48,680 nt of DNA. It comes from Chloroflexota bacterium. GTDB lineage: Bacteria > Chloroflexota > Limnocylindria > P2-11E. Below the pieces are notes generated by a model, which worked only from the letters and a program-made list of their open reading frames with translations, was not told the DNA's origin and ran no database searches. Position numbers and translations under genes: made by a program. The stretch is taken from contig VBDX01000110.1 in NCBI GenBank assembly GCA_005881885.1, forward strand, positions 1 through 48,680. Direction: 5' to 3'. Numbering within the stretch: the first letter of the stretch is position 1; each line of letters starts with the position of its first letter. Positions 6,899 through 17,059 of the stretch are shown here, piece after piece.

Positions 6899-7627
6899 AT
6901 GATTGAGTTCCGCGACGTCCACAAGCATTTCGGTTTGCTGCACGTGCTTCGCGGTATCACCCTCGCTGTCCGCGAAGGCGAGGTGCTCGTGATCATCGGT
7001 CCATCCGGCTCCGGCAAAAGCACGCTCCTGCGGACGATCAACCGGCTCGAGCCGATCGAGAGCGGGACCCTCGTCGTCGATGGGATCGCGGTCCACGAGA
7101 TCAACACCGACGTGAACCGCCTCCGCAAGCGCGTGGGCATGGTCTTTCAGTCGTTCAACCTGTTCCCCCACCTCACCGCAGCCGAGAACGTCATGCTCGC
7201 GCCAACGAAGGTCCATGGCATCCCGACGAAGGAAGCTCGCGAGCGCGCCCTCGCGCTCCTCGCGAAGGTCGGGATCCCCGAAAAAGCGGATGTCCACCCG
7301 GCGCGCCTCTCGGGCGGTCAGCAGCAGCGCGTCGCGATCGCGCGAGCCCTCGCCATGGAGCCGAAGGTCATGCTCTTCGACGAGCCCACGAGCGCGCTCG
7401 ACGCGGAGATGATCCGCGAAGTGCTCGATGTAATGCGGCAGCTCGCGAAAGAGGGCATGACCATGCTCGTGGTGAGCCACGAGCTAGGCTTCGCGCGCGA
7501 GGCGTCCGACCGGGTGGTCTTCATGGACGAAGGACGCATCATTGAGGACACGCCGACCGCGGACTTCTTCGTCTCGCCGAAGGAGGAACGCGCGAGGCAG
7601 TTCCTCAGCAAGGTCATCCGGCATTAG
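6899..7627 (+). CDS. Polar amino-acid ABC transporter ATPase (GlnQ-like)
   Basis: 242-residue ABC ATPase with Walker [10 protein letters not shown] (residues 34-42), Q-loop [10 protein letters not shown], signature LSGGQQQR (137-144) and Walker [13 protein letters not shown]. These match the HisP/GlnQ family that powers polar amino-acid uptake. ATG 6899 is chosen because GGAG lies 6 bases upstream and the family begins at [12 protein letters not shown]; earlier ATGs at 6884 and 6887 overlap the divergent DM13 start. It leads the operon ATPase, binding protein, two permeases. Confidence 0.94.
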   Translation: MIEFRDVHKHFGLLHVLRGITLAVREGEVLVIIGPSGSGKSTLLRTINRLEPIESGTLVVDGIAVHEINTDVNRLRKRVGMVFQSFNLFPHLTAAENVMLAPTKVHGIPTKEARERALALLAKVGIPEKADVHPARLSGGQQQRVAIARALAMEPKVMLFDEPTSALDAEMIREVLDVMRQLAKEGMTMLVVSHELGFAREASDRVVFMDEGRIIEDTPTADFFVSPKEERARQFLSKVIRH

Positions 7628-7648
7628 GGGCAAGGAGGGAGTGCGCAG

Positions 7649-8551
7649 ATGAGAGGCATGGCGCGAGCAGTCGCGTTCGGTCTTGCCATCGCGTTCCTGG
7701 CGGGGGCCTGCGGCGGAGCGGGCACAGGCGGGACCGCCGGGACATCGAGTCCGGCGGCGTCGGCGGCGACGAGGCCGAAGTTCGAGGTCCAGACCTTCAT
7801 GTACTCGATCCAGGTGAAGGGGAAGCTTCGGGTCGGCACGCAGGAGGACAACCCGCCCTTCAGCGTGAAGAACCCCACGAACAGCAAGTGGGAAGGGTTC
7901 GACACGGACATCGGCCGTGAGATCGCGAAGGCGATATTCGGGACGCAAGGCGATCCCGACAGCTTCATCGAGTGGGTGCCGGTCACGTCGGCGACGCGCA
8001 TCCCATCGCTGACCGACAACAAGGCCGACGTCATCATCAAGACCTTCACCATCAACGAGGATCGGAAGAAGCAGATCGACTTCTCGGACGTCTACTTCTC
8101 CACCGGCCAGCGCATCCTCGTGAAGAAGACCAACGATCAGATCAAGGAGGTCGTGGACCTCGGCGGCAAGACCTTCTGCGCGCAGCGCGGATCGACCAGC
8201 GAGCAGAACGTGACGAAGGCCCAGCCGGCGGCGAAGGCGCTCCTCCTCGACAGTTACCCCGCGTGTCTGCTGGCGCTGCAGCAGGGACAAGCGGACGCCG
8301 TCTCGACCGACGAGACCATCCTGTTTGGCCTCGTGAAGCAGGACCCGAACACGAAGATCGTCGGCAAGTACTTTTCCGATGAGCCGTATGGCATCGGGAT
8401 CAAGAAGAACGAGAACAGCGACCGCAATGGGTTCGTAGCCTTCCTCAACACCTGGCTCGCCGCGGCGATCAAGGACGGGACCTGGGGCAAGCTATACGAG
8501 AAGCACATCACCCCGGTCTCCGGCGACAAGAAAACGGCACCGAAGGGCTAG
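7649..8551 (+). CDS. Amino-acid ABC transporter substrate-binding lipoprotein
   Basis: 300-residue periplasmic-binding-protein family 3 lipoprotein. The signal peptide ends in the lipobox LAGAC (about residue 24). The mature part has the SBP_bac_3 features KLRVGTQEDNPPFS, GFDTDIGREIAKAIFG and VIIKTFTINEDRKKQIDFSD. It would bind a polar amino acid (glutamate or glutamine type) outside the membrane and deliver it to the two permeases downstream. AAGGAGGG lies about 9 bases before ATG 7649. Confidence 0.94.
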   Translation: MRGMARAVAFGLAIAFLAGACGGAGTGGTAGTSSPAASAATRPKFEVQTFMYSIQVKGKLRVGTQEDNPPFSVKNPTNSKWEGFDTDIGREIAKAIFGTQGDPDSFIEWVPVTSATRIPSLTDNKADVIIKTFTINEDRKKQIDFSDVYFSTGQRILVKKTNDQIKEVVDLGGKTFCAQRGSTSEQNVTKAQPAAKALLLDSYPACLLALQQGQADAVSTDETILFGLVKQDPNTKIVGKYFSDEPYGIGIKKNENSDRNGFVAFLNTWLAAAIKDGTWGKLYEKHITPVSGDKKTAPKG

Positions 8552-8578
8552 CGCTGCCGGCGTGACGCGAAACGCGAG

Positions 8579-8605
8579 CGGGGGTCGGCCGGCGGCCGGC
8601 CCCCG
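8579..8605 (+). promoter_or_regulatory. Intra-operon hairpin between binding-protein and permease genes
   Basis: A 12-base-pair stem (one G-T pair) with a 3-base loop, GC-rich and without a T-run, 27 bases after the binding-protein stop. Such structures commonly stabilise the upstream mRNA or attenuate readthrough so that more binding protein than permease is made; that role here is inference. Confidence 0.7.
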
Positions 8606-8611
8606 TTCTCG

Positions 8612-9292
8612 GTGTGCCAGCTGATGCCCGGCGCGATCGCCTTCGAGTTCCCCGACCTCTTCTTCGGCGGGCTCTGGCTGACCGTCCAGCTCTCAGGACT
8701 CGGGCTTATCGGCGCGCTGGTGCTCGGTACCGCCGTGGCCCTCATGCGCGTCTCGCCCATCGCACCGGTCCGCTGGGTCGGCGCCGCGTACGTCGAGTTC
8801 TTCCGCAACACGCCGCTCGTGGTGCAGCTCTTCTTCCTGTTCCTCGGGCTTCCGCTCCTCGGGCTTCGCTTCGCCAGCGACACCTTCGACAACATCTTCC
8901 GCGCGGCGTTCGTGGGCATGGCGCTCTATCACGGCGCCTATGTCGCCGAGGTGGTGCGGGGCGGTTTGCTCGGCGTGGATCGCGGGCTGATCGAGGCGGC
9001 CCGCTCGCTCGGGCTCTCCTACGCGCAGACCCTGCGCGAGGTCCAGCTACCGCAGACATTCCGCGCGGTGATCCCGCCGCTGGGCAATATCGCGATCGCA
9101 CTGGTCAAGAACACCTCGCTCGCTTCGACGATCGGCGTGACCGACCTGCTCTTCGCCGCGGAGATCGTCGAGTCGCGCACCTTTCGGGCCGGGGAGGCTT
9201 TCCTGACCGCGACGCTCCTCTACCTCGCGCTCACCATTCCGCTCGGTCTGGTCGTGAACGGGCTCGAGCGCCGGCTCCTGGTGGTGCGCTGA
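8612..9292 (+). CDS. Amino-acid ABC transporter permease, first
   Basis: HisMQ-family inner-membrane permease, 226 residues, with several TM helices. The coupling (EAA-type) loop is seen in GVDRGLIEAARSLGLSYAQT, followed by PQTFRAVIPPLGN. Starts at GTG 8612, or possibly ATG 8624. It pairs with the second permease, whose ATG overlaps this TGA by one base. Confidence 0.93.
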   Translation: MCQLMPGAIAFEFPDLFFGGLWLTVQLSGLGLIGALVLGTAVALMRVSPIAPVRWVGAAYVEFFRNTPLVVQLFFLFLGLPLLGLRFASDTFDNIFRAAFVGMALYHGAYVAEVVRGGLLGVDRGLIEAARSLGLSYAQTLREVQLPQTFRAVIPPLGNIAIALVKNTSLASTIGVTDLLFAAEIVESRTFRAGEAFLTATLLYLALTIPLGLVVNGLERRLLVVR

Positions 9293-10023
9293 TGCGACCG
9301 GATACCTGGGGCATGTTCGCCGATCCGGCGATCTGGCGGTTCTTCGGCGATGGGCTCGTGCAGACCCTCGCGCTTTCGGTCGTCTCGGTCGTCCTGTCCT
9401 TCCCTGTCGGCCTGGCCTTCGCGCTCGGCCGGCTCTCGTCACGGCGGTGGATCCGCTGGCCAGCGACGGCGTACGTCGAGGCCATCCGCGCCCTCCCGGT
9501 GCTCCTGCTCATCGTCTACTTCGGGATCAAGGGCTCGAGCCTCTTCCGGCCGATCTTCGGCGCCGACTTCGAGCTCCCGCGCTTCTGGGCCGGTGTGCTG
9601 GGACTCTCGCTCTACACGAGCGCCGTCCTCGCGGAGATCATCCGCGCGGGGATCCTCACTCTTCCGCGGGGCCAGACCGAGGCATCACGGGCGCTCGGGC
9701 TTTCCTACCCGCAGACCATGCGCTTCGTTGTCCTGCCACAGGCGCTCCGGCTGATGGTCCCGGCGATGATGGGTCAGCTCACGACGGTCATCAAAGACAC
9801 GTCGCTGGTCGGCACGATCGGCGTCTTCGATCTCCTACGCCAGGGACGGACGATCTACACGCAGTTCTTCAACCCGATCGAGGTCTTGCTCATCGTGGCG
9901 ACCATCTACTTCGTCATCTGCTTCGTGCTGTCGCAGCTCTCCCGCCGCCTCGAGCTCGGCAGCGTCACCCGCGAGGCGAAGATCCGGATGACCGAGCTCG
10001 AGCTTCGCGATCAGGCCGCCTGA
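9292..10023 (+). CDS. Amino-acid ABC transporter permease, second
   Basis: 243-residue HisMQ-family permease; the coupling loop appears in RGQTEASRALGLSYPQTMRF and PQALRLMVPAMM. ATG 9292 is fixed by the TGATG overlap with the first permease; the longer open frame upstream is an out-of-frame shadow. Together the two form a heterodimeric channel served by the GlnQ-like ATPase. It ends 4 bases before the convergent PD40 gene. Confidence 0.93.
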   Translation: MRPDTWGMFADPAIWRFFGDGLVQTLALSVVSVVLSFPVGLAFALGRLSSRRWIRWPATAYVEAIRALPVLLLIVYFGIKGSSLFRPIFGADFELPRFWAGVLGLSLYTSAVLAEIIRAGILTLPRGQTEASRALGLSYPQTMRFVVLPQALRLMVPAMMGQLTTVIKDTSLVGTIGVFDLLRQGRTIYTQFFNPIEVLLIVATIYFVICFVLSQLSRRLELGSVTREAKIRMTELELRDQAA

Positions 10024-10027
10024 GCGA

Positions 10028-11209
10028 CTAGGTCCGCGACGCGCAGGAGCACCACTCCGGCCGCCACCCGCCCGGTGTGACGCTGCCGATAGGCCCGGGA
10101 CGATCCGGCCGGAAGTAGAGCCACGCATCTCCGTCGTCCATCTGGAGAAGGATCAGCTTTCCATCCGGCGACCAGGTGAAATCGAGGAAGTGCTGTTGCG
10201 AGTCGAAGAGCTCGCGGCGATCGCCGGTTGACGCGTCGATCGCGTAGAGCCAATGGTGGTGGGGCTGCGCGTTGATGATCGAATACGCGAGCACCGGAGC
10301 GGTCGGTGACCAGCGTAGGTCGGCGACGTGATGGAGCGCGCCCGTCCTGCCAAGGGCGTAGAGCTTGAGCGGCGCGCTCGGCACCGCCTCCTGCACGTAG
10401 ACGATCTGCTCGGCCTCGAGCACCGGCCCGTTCTCGATCGCGGCGTATGCGATGAGCTTTCCGTCGGACGAGTACTGCGGTCCCCCGATGAGGCCCATGC
10501 CACGCGGGGCGATCGCTGTGGAAACGCGCGTGAGATCGCCGAGGTTGACCAGCATCTGCGTCGGGAGGTTGTCGGGCCTCCCGCGCGCCAGCACCGTCAG
10601 GTCCGCCGCGGCGATCGCGCCCGAAAGATGCGCGTAACCGAGGTGCGTGCCGTCGGGCGAGAACGCCGGATGGGTCCCCGGACCGACGATCATGTCGGTC
10701 GACGTTTGCGTGTCGTAGAGGTGCACGTTGCCGACCGCGCCGACGAGCGTGAGCCCACCTGCCGCGGCGGTCGCCCCCGATATCACCTCTCCATATGCGA
10801 CATACCGGCCATCAGGCGACCAGACGTAGCCGTCGAGGAACGTATCGGTGCGGGTAAGACGCTCGGGAGTGCGCCCCGCGCGCAATAGATAGAGCGCCGT
10901 GCCGCCCTCGCCGGCCATCGACCGCTCGGCTGCGATCTGGGAGCCATCCGGCGACCAGTGCCCGCTCACATACCCGCCGGATGAACCGTCCTGTGTGACG
11001 GCGCTGCGGCCGCTTCCGTCGGGCAGGCTCGACCACAAATCCAGCCCGGCCTTGCTGAACAGGACGCGACCTCCGGTCAGACCGCTCGGCGCTCCCGAAG
11101 GCGCGGAGGTGCTGAGCGGCCGTTGCGACTGCGCGACCGGAGGCGTCGCCGTGCAGGACACGGCGATGAACGCGGCGACGACGGCAGCGGTAGCAGAGCG
11201 GACCGTCAT
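10028..11209 (-). CDS. PD40 beta-propeller lipoprotein (TolB-like)
   Basis: 393 residues with an N-terminal lipoprotein signal (lipobox IAVSC) and at least five PD40/TolB-type blades, seen as HWSPDGSQIAAE, VWSPDGRYVAYG, AFSPDGTHLGYA, YSSDGKLIAYA and TWSPDGKLILLQ. It would sit on the outer face of the membrane. ATG 11209 starts the signal peptide; the open frame upstream runs through the liv promoter region and is rejected. Binding partner unknown. Confidence 0.85.
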   Translation of the reverse strand: MTVRSATAAVVAAFIAVSCTATPPVAQSQRPLSTSAPSGAPSGLTGGRVLFSKAGLDLWSSLPDGSGRSAVTQDGSSGGYVSGHWSPDGSQIAAERSMAGEGGTALYLLRAGRTPERLTRTDTFLDGYVWSPDGRYVAYGEVISGATAAAGGLTLVGAVGNVHLYDTQTSTDMIVGPGTHPAFSPDGTHLGYAHLSGAIAAADLTVLARGRPDNLPTQMLVNLGDLTRVSTAIAPRGMGLIGGPQYSSDGKLIAYAAIENGPVLEAEQIVYVQEAVPSAPLKLYALGRTGALHHVADLRWSPTAPVLAYSIINAQPHHHWLYAIDASTGDRRELFDSQQHFLDFTWSPDGKLILLQMDDGDAWLYFRPDRPGPIGSVTPGGWRPEWCSCASRT

Positions 11210-11226
11210 CCGAGCGTAGCAAGCGT

Positions 11227-11252
11227 CCGGGCGTCGCTTCGTTGACGCCCGG
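11227..11252. promoter_or_regulatory. Inverted repeat in divergent intergenic region
   Basis: Perfect 9-base arms CCGGGCGTC / GACGCCCGG around 8 bases, between the PD40 gene and the Liv operon. A second small stem (CGGTCC / GGACCG, 11312-11328) precedes the Liv RBS. Either could be an operator or an mRNA structure. Confidence 0.4.
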
Positions 11253-11351
11253 CGCAACCGCACGCACACTTCTTCAATCCGGCCACCGGCGCATGGGGAA
11301 GGCCTTCGGGGCGGTCCCGCCCGGACCGAGAGAGCAGTTGGGAGGGCGTGC

Positions 11352-12575
11352 ATGCAGAAGCGTTGGTTGTCCGCAGCTGCGGCCATCTCCGCGCTCGCGC
11401 TGGTCGTCGGCGCGTGCGGCGGCGGCGGTGGCGGTGGCGGCGGGGCCACGACCGCGAAGACGGTCAAGATCTTGTCGAGCTTGCCGATGACCGGAGCGTC
11501 GAGGACGCAGACGGTCGAAATCGTCAACTCGATCCAGATGGCGATCGCCGACACAAAGATCAACAACGTCACCGTCCAGTTCGAAGCGCTCGACGACGCG
11601 ACCGCGGCCAAGGGCTCGTGGGACGCGGCGCAGGAGGCCGAGAACGCGCGCAAGGCGATCAACGACAAGTCGGTCGTCGCCTACATTGGGACGTACAACT
11701 CCGGCGCGGCGAAGGTCTCGATCCCGCTCCTCAACCAGGCGGGCCTCGTGATGGTCTCACCGGCGAATACATACCCGGGTCTCACCAAGCCAGGCAAGGG
11801 TGAGGCGAACGAGCCCAACACCTATTACCCGAACGGCAAGCGCAACTACGCGCGTGTGGTCCCGGCCGACGACCTCCAGGGCGCGGTCGGCGCCGTCTGG
11901 ACCAAAGACCTCGGCGGGAAGAACGTCTACATCATTCACGACACCGAGCTCTACGGAAAAGGCATCGCCGACGTCTTCCGCGCGAAGGCGAAGGAGATCG
12001 GCCTGACCGAGAAGGGCTACGAGGGCGCGCAGAAGGCCGACAACTACCGGGCGCTCGCGAACAAGATCAAGGACAGCGGTGCCGACTTCGTCTACTACGG
12101 CGGCATCGTCGACAACAACCCGGCGGTCCTGGCGAAGGACCTCAAGGCCGTGGCTCCGAATATCAAGTTCATGGGCCCGGACGGCATCAACTGCTCGGAG
12201 TTCCTGAAGCAGGCCGGTCCGGCAGGCGACGGCGTGTACTCGACCTTCGGTGGCGTTCCGCCGGAGAAGTACACCGGCAAGTCGGCCGACTGGCTCAAGG
12301 CGTACGACGCCAAGTACCAGAACAAGAGCCCGAACGCGTACGCCATCTATGGCTACGAGGCGGCCAAGGTCGTCCTCGCCGCGATCGCCAAGGCAGGCGA
12401 CAAAGCGGACGACCGCGCGACGGTCCTCGCGAACGTGATGGGCACGAAGGACTACGAGGGCGTGCTCGGCAAGTGGTCGTTCGACGCCAACGGCGACACC
12501 ACCCTGACGCAGTTCTCCGGCTCTGTGGGAAAGGGCGGCGCATGGGTCTTCGAGAAGGAGCTGGCGGTCAAGTAG
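11352..12575 (+). CDS. livJ: Branched-chain amino-acid ABC substrate-binding lipoprotein
   Basis: 407 residues, lipoprotein signal with lipobox VVGAC followed by a nine-glycine run (residues 23-31), then a type I periplasmic-binding fold: ILSSLPMTGASRTQT, a central YIGTYNSGAAKVSIPLLNQA segment and GYEAAKVVLAAI. It binds leucine-type or other small substrates for the downstream permeases and ATPases. GGGAGG lies 6 bases before ATG 11352. First gene of a five-gene liv operon. Confidence 0.93.
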   Translation: MQKRWLSAAAAISALALVVGACGGGGGGGGGATTAKTVKILSSLPMTGASRTQTVEIVNSIQMAIADTKINNVTVQFEALDDATAAKGSWDAAQEAENARKAINDKSVVAYIGTYNSGAAKVSIPLLNQAGLVMVSPANTYPGLTKPGKGEANEPNTYYPNGKRNYARVVPADDLQGAVGAVWTKDLGGKNVYIIHDTELYGKGIADVFRAKAKEIGLTEKGYEGAQKADNYRALANKIKDSGADFVYYGGIVDNNPAVLAKDLKAVAPNIKFMGPDGINCSEFLKQAGPAGDGVYSTFGGVPPEKYTGKSADWLKAYDAKYQNKSPNAYAIYGYEAAKVVLAAIAKAGDKADDRATVLANVMGTKDYEGVLGKWSFDANGDTTLTQFSGSVGKGGAWVFEKELAVK

Positions 12576-12596
12576 CGGCCTGATCGAGTTAGTGCA

Positions 12597-12643
12597 GAAT
12601 CGGGGCGGGTAACCGGACGGGGGTCCGGTTCTCGCCCCGATTC
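12597..12643 (+). promoter_or_regulatory. Intra-operon hairpin between livJ and livH
   Basis: Long GC-rich hairpin: outer arms GAATCGGGGCG / CGCCCCGATTC (11 base pairs) and inner arms AACCGGAC / GTCCGGTT around GGGG. No T-run follows, and the livH RBS starts 8 bases later. It occupies the same position as the hairpin at 8579-8605 in the other ABC operon. Confidence 0.75.
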
Positions 12644-12662
12644 GGTCTCTGGAGGGAAGGCC

Positions 12663-13591
<929 letters not shown>

Positions 13592-13595
<4 letters not shown>

Positions 13596-14740
13596 AGCGC
13601 TCGACCCTCGGCTGGTGGTACACAACGACAGGTAAGGCGCGCGAGCGGCGTGTCTGGGTCACCGCCGGCGGGATCGCGCTGGCGCTCGCCTTCCCGATCA
13701 TCGATGGGTTCCTCGGTCTTGGGTGGGAGGCGAAGGCCGTACCGATCGCGCTCTTCATCATCCTCGCGCTCGGCCTGAACGTCGTCGTCGGCTTCGCCGG
13801 CCTGCTCGACCTGGGCTACGCCGCCTTCTTCGCAATCGGCGCATATTCGATGGCCTTCCTCACCTCGCCGCAGAGTCCGATCCCCTGGGTGGCGCAGGGC
13901 AATCAGGTGAACTTCTTCCTGGCGATGTTCATCAGCGCCGGCGTCGCCGCGGTCTTCGGGGTCATCCTGGGCGCGCCGACACTGCGGCTGCGAGGCGACT
14001 ATCTCGCCATCGTCACCCTCGGCTTTGGCGAGATCGTGCCGCTGGTCATCAAGAACACCCCCGAGGTGACCAAGGGCACACAAGGGATGAACCCGATCGG
14101 CTACCCGCAGATACCCGGAGTCCTCTTCGGCGCGAGTCCGATTCCCTGGTACTACCTCATCGTCGCGGTCCTGCTCCTGTCGGTCGTGATCACATCGCGC
14201 CTGCGCCTCTCGCGAATCGGCCGCGCCTGGGCGGCCATGCGCGAGGACGAGGTCGCCGCCGCTTCGATGGGCATCAACCTGGTCACGACGAAGCTCTTCG
14301 CCTTCTCGCTCGGCGCGAGCTTCTCCGGGTTCGCCGGAACGATCTGGGCGAGTTACCTCCAGGTGATCGCGCCGGAGCAGTTCCGCTTCGACGTGTCGAT
14401 CTTCGTGCTGGTCATGATCATCCTCGGCGGCCTGGGCAACATCGGTGGGGTCATCGCCGGCGGGCTGATCCTTGGCGGTATCGACCGGATCCTCTTCGAC
14501 TGGGTATCGGGCATCGTCCATGGGATCGGCTCGGCCATCAACAACGACGACTTGCGGCTGATGGACGTAAGTCGCTCACGGCAGCTCATCTTCGGGATCG
14601 CGCTCGTCTTCATGATGCTCGTGCGTCCCGAAGGTCTCTTCCCGAGCGCTCGGCGCAAAGCGGAGCTGCACGCCGCGGAGGAGCTGGGCGAACCGGCGGC
14701 TGAGCAGGAACGCGCCATCCTCGTCGAGGTCGAGGAATGA
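13592..14740 (+). CDS. livM: Branched-chain amino-acid ABC permease LivM
   Basis: 382-residue polytopic permease; ALGLNVVVGFAGLLDLGYAA and TLRLRGDYLAIVTLGFGEI are LivM hallmarks. Partner of LivH in the membrane. It has a charged C-terminal tail rich in Glu/Ala. The ATG overlaps the livH stop by ATGA, and its TGA overlaps livG the same way. Confidence 0.94.
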
Positions 14741-15513
14741 GCGGGAACATCCTCGAGGCGCTTTCGGTGACCAAACAGTTCGGCGGCCTCGTCGCGGTGA
14801 GCGCGATCGATTTCACGATCCCTGAAGGCACCATCGTCAGTCTCATCGGTCCGAACGGTGCCGGGAAGACGACCTTCTTCAATGTCATCGCCGGCTTGTA
14901 CAAGCCGACGCGAGGCCGAGTCATGTTCGACGGGCACGACATCTCCGGCCAGCCGCCACACCGGATCACGCGGCTCGGCATCGCGCGCACATTCCAGAAC
15001 ATCCGGCTGTTCCAGAACATGACTGCCGTCGAGAACGTGATGGTCGGGCACCACGCGCGGATGCGCGCCACCCCGTTCGACGCTATTTTGAGGACTCCGA
15101 GGGAACGCCGCGAGGAGCAGAAGACGCGGGCGCGCGCGCGGGAGCTGCTCGCGTTCGTCGCCCTCCCCGATCGCGATAGCGTCGTCGCCAAGAACCTGCC
15201 GTACGGTGACCAGCGGCGCCTCGAGATGGCGCGCGCGCTCGCGACCGAGCCGAAGCTCCTCCTCCTCGATGAACCCACGGCCGGCATGGACCCCCGGGAG
15301 ACCGGGCTCATGACCGCATTCATCCGGCGCCTGCGCGACGAGCTGAAGATCACCATCCTCCTCATCGAGCACGACATGAAGGTCGTGATGGGCATGTCCG
15401 ACCGAGTCACGGTGCTCGACCACGGCGTGAAGATCGCGGAAGGCGTGCCCGAGGCCGTCCAGCGCGATCCAAAGGTCATCGAGGCGTACCTCGGCACGGC
15501 AAAGGTGGCCTGA
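14737..15513 (+). CDS. livG: Branched-chain amino-acid ABC ATPase LivG
   Basis: 258-residue ABC ATPase: Walker A GPNGAGKTT, Q-loop FQNIRLFQNM, a signature of the variant LPYGDQRR form typical of LivG, and Walker B LLLLDEPTAGMDP. Forms a heterodimer with LivF to power the LivHM channel. Start overlaps livM. Confidence 0.94.
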   Translation: MSGNILEALSVTKQFGGLVAVSAIDFTIPEGTIVSLIGPNGAGKTTFFNVIAGLYKPTRGRVMFDGHDISGQPPHRITRLGIARTFQNIRLFQNMTAVENVMVGHHARMRATPFDAILRTPRERREEQKTRARARELLAFVALPDRDSVVAKNLPYGDQRRLEMARALATEPKLLLLDEPTAGMDPRETGLMTAFIRRLRDELKITILLIEHDMKVVMGMSDRVTVLDHGVKIAEGVPEAVQRDPKVIEAYLGTAKVA

Positions 15514-16224
15514 GTGCCGCTGCTCCAGGTCGAGGGCGTTCACACGTACTACGGGAACATCGAAGCGCTCAAGGGCATCACTCTCAGCGTCGAGAAGGGC
15601 GAGATCGTGACCCTCATCGGGAGCAACGGGGCCGGGAAGACCACCACCTTGCGCACCATCGCGGGTGTCCTTCGCCCGCGCCAGGGAACGATCCGCATGG
15701 GCGATGCGGACCTCACCAAGACACCCGCGAACCAGATCGTCCGGCTGGGGATCGCGCACTCGCCCGAGGGCCGACGCATCTTCGCCAGGATGTCGGTCAA
15801 GGAGAACCTCGAGCTGGGCGCTTACACGCGGAGCGACACCGACCTGAGCGAGGATTACGAGCGCGTGTACACCCTTTTCCCGCGGATCAAAGAGCGTCTC
15901 AAGCAACGCGCCGGCACCCTCTCTGGAGGAGAGCAGCAGATGCTCGCCATCGGCCGCGCGCTGATGGCGCGGCCGACGTTGCTTCTCCTCGACGAGCCCT
16001 CAATGGGGCTTGCGCCCGTGCTGGTCGAGCTCGTGTTCCGGACGATCCAGGAGATCAACGCGCTGGGCATGACCGTGCTCCTCGTCGAGCAGAACGCTCA
16101 CATGGCCCTCTCCATCGCGAATCGCGGCTACGTGCTCCAGACCGGCACGATCGTCCTCACCGACACAGCGAAGGCCCTCGCGCAGAACGAGATGGTGCGA
16201 AAGGCCTATCTGGGCGAGGACTGA
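15514..16224 (+). CDS. livF: Branched-chain amino-acid ABC ATPase LivF
   Basis: 236-residue ABC ATPase with Walker A GSNGAGKTT, SPEGRRIFARMSVKENLELG, signature LSGGEQQM and Walker B LLLLDEPSMGLAP, all LivF-like. GTG 15514 follows the livG TGA with no gap. Last gene of the operon, ending 6 bases before a convergent gene. Confidence 0.94.
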   Translation: MPLLQVEGVHTYYGNIEALKGITLSVEKGEIVTLIGSNGAGKTTTLRTIAGVLRPRQGTIRMGDADLTKTPANQIVRLGIAHSPEGRRIFARMSVKENLELGAYTRSDTDLSEDYERVYTLFPRIKERLKQRAGTLSGGEQQMLAIGRALMARPTLLLLDEPSMGLAPVLVELVFRTIQEINALGMTVLLVEQNAHMALSIANRGYVLQTGTIVLTDTAKALAQNEMVRKAYLGED

Positions 16225-16230
16225 ACCGCC

Positions 16231-16968
16231 CTAGAGCTCGTCGGTGACCATCAGGCGATACGTCGCGCTGCGGCCTGTGCCATCCGTGACCGAGAGCTCG
16301 TAGAACCCAGGCGGGAGCTTGGGCACGAAGATGCCCTTCTCGACGCGTCCGCCTTCGTCCGATTGTCCGGAGTCCACCAGTTGGCCGGCGATGCGCAGCG
16401 TGACCGTCGATCGGGGACTGAACCCGAGTCCGGTCACGAGGACTGGCGCGAGGATGGGACTCCCCACGTACGTCGCGCCGTGCTCCGCGGTGATCCACGC
16501 ACGCTGGCTGAACGTCAGGGTCACCTGCGCCCGCGGGCTCTTCCCCCACACGTAGGTGTTCGTGGTCACGGTCGGACAGACCGGCCCTGCGATCATCAGG
16601 CGCCATGAAAGGCGGCGTCCGGTGTCGTTCGTCACCGCGGCCTCGCGGAGCGGGCCCGACGTCTCGGGTACGAGCACGGATGGTCCGACGTAGCTCGGGC
16701 TCAGGTCAGGATTGAAACCCGAAGCTCCCTGAAACGAAATACTCAGGCCGCGCGTGCCTGTGGCGAGTTCGGGCGGGGGCGTCGCGCCATCGGCGGGTCC
16801 GACATCGAAGCGCGGCACGCCGAAGTCGTTGGAGAAGGACGATGGCCCGAACGTGAACGTCACCTGGCGCTCGCCGACATCGACATAGCGCAGCTGCGCC
16901 TCCGCGCCCCGGACTCCGCCAGTGACCGAGGCGCAGCTCGCCTGGCGCCCGGCGTTCAAGGCGATCAA
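16231..16968 (-). CDS. Secreted or anchored beta-sandwich protein, function unknown
   Basis: At least 245 residues. The C-terminal part (VTGLGFSPRSTVTLRIAG, then PPGFYELSVTDGTG) resembles IPT/Ig-like beta-sandwich repeats; an earlier copy may lie near residues 60-120. The in-frame sequence before TTG 16968 encodes a hydrophobic stretch (ASFVVALVVIALIALNAG) that looks like a signal anchor, but no ATG, GTG or TTG precedes it before an in-frame TAG, so the true start may be CTG 17019. It lies convergent to livF and divergent from cca. Confidence 0.65.
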   Translation of the reverse strand: MIALNAGRQASCASVTGGVRGAEAQLRYVDVGERQVTFTFGPSSFSNDFGVPRFDVGPADGATPPPELATGTRGLSISFQGASGFNPDLSPSYVGPSVLVPETSGPLREAAVTNDTGRRLSWRLMIAGPVCPTVTTNTYVWGKSPRAQVTLTFSQRAWITAEHGATYVGSPILAPVLVTGLGFSPRSTVTLRIAGQLVDSGQSDEGGRVEKGIFVPKLPPGFYELSVTDGTGRSATYRLMVTDEL

Positions 16969-17059
16969 GGCGATGACGACGAGCGCGACGACGAAGCTGG
17001 CGCCGACCAGAGCTTTCAGCGTCCGCCATTCTGCGGCCCCGGCTCTCTAGACTTCGCGA

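Noticed and set aside
5593..6906. 437-residue plus-strand ORF
   Set aside because: Antisense to nth and the DM13 gene, both of which have clear motifs.
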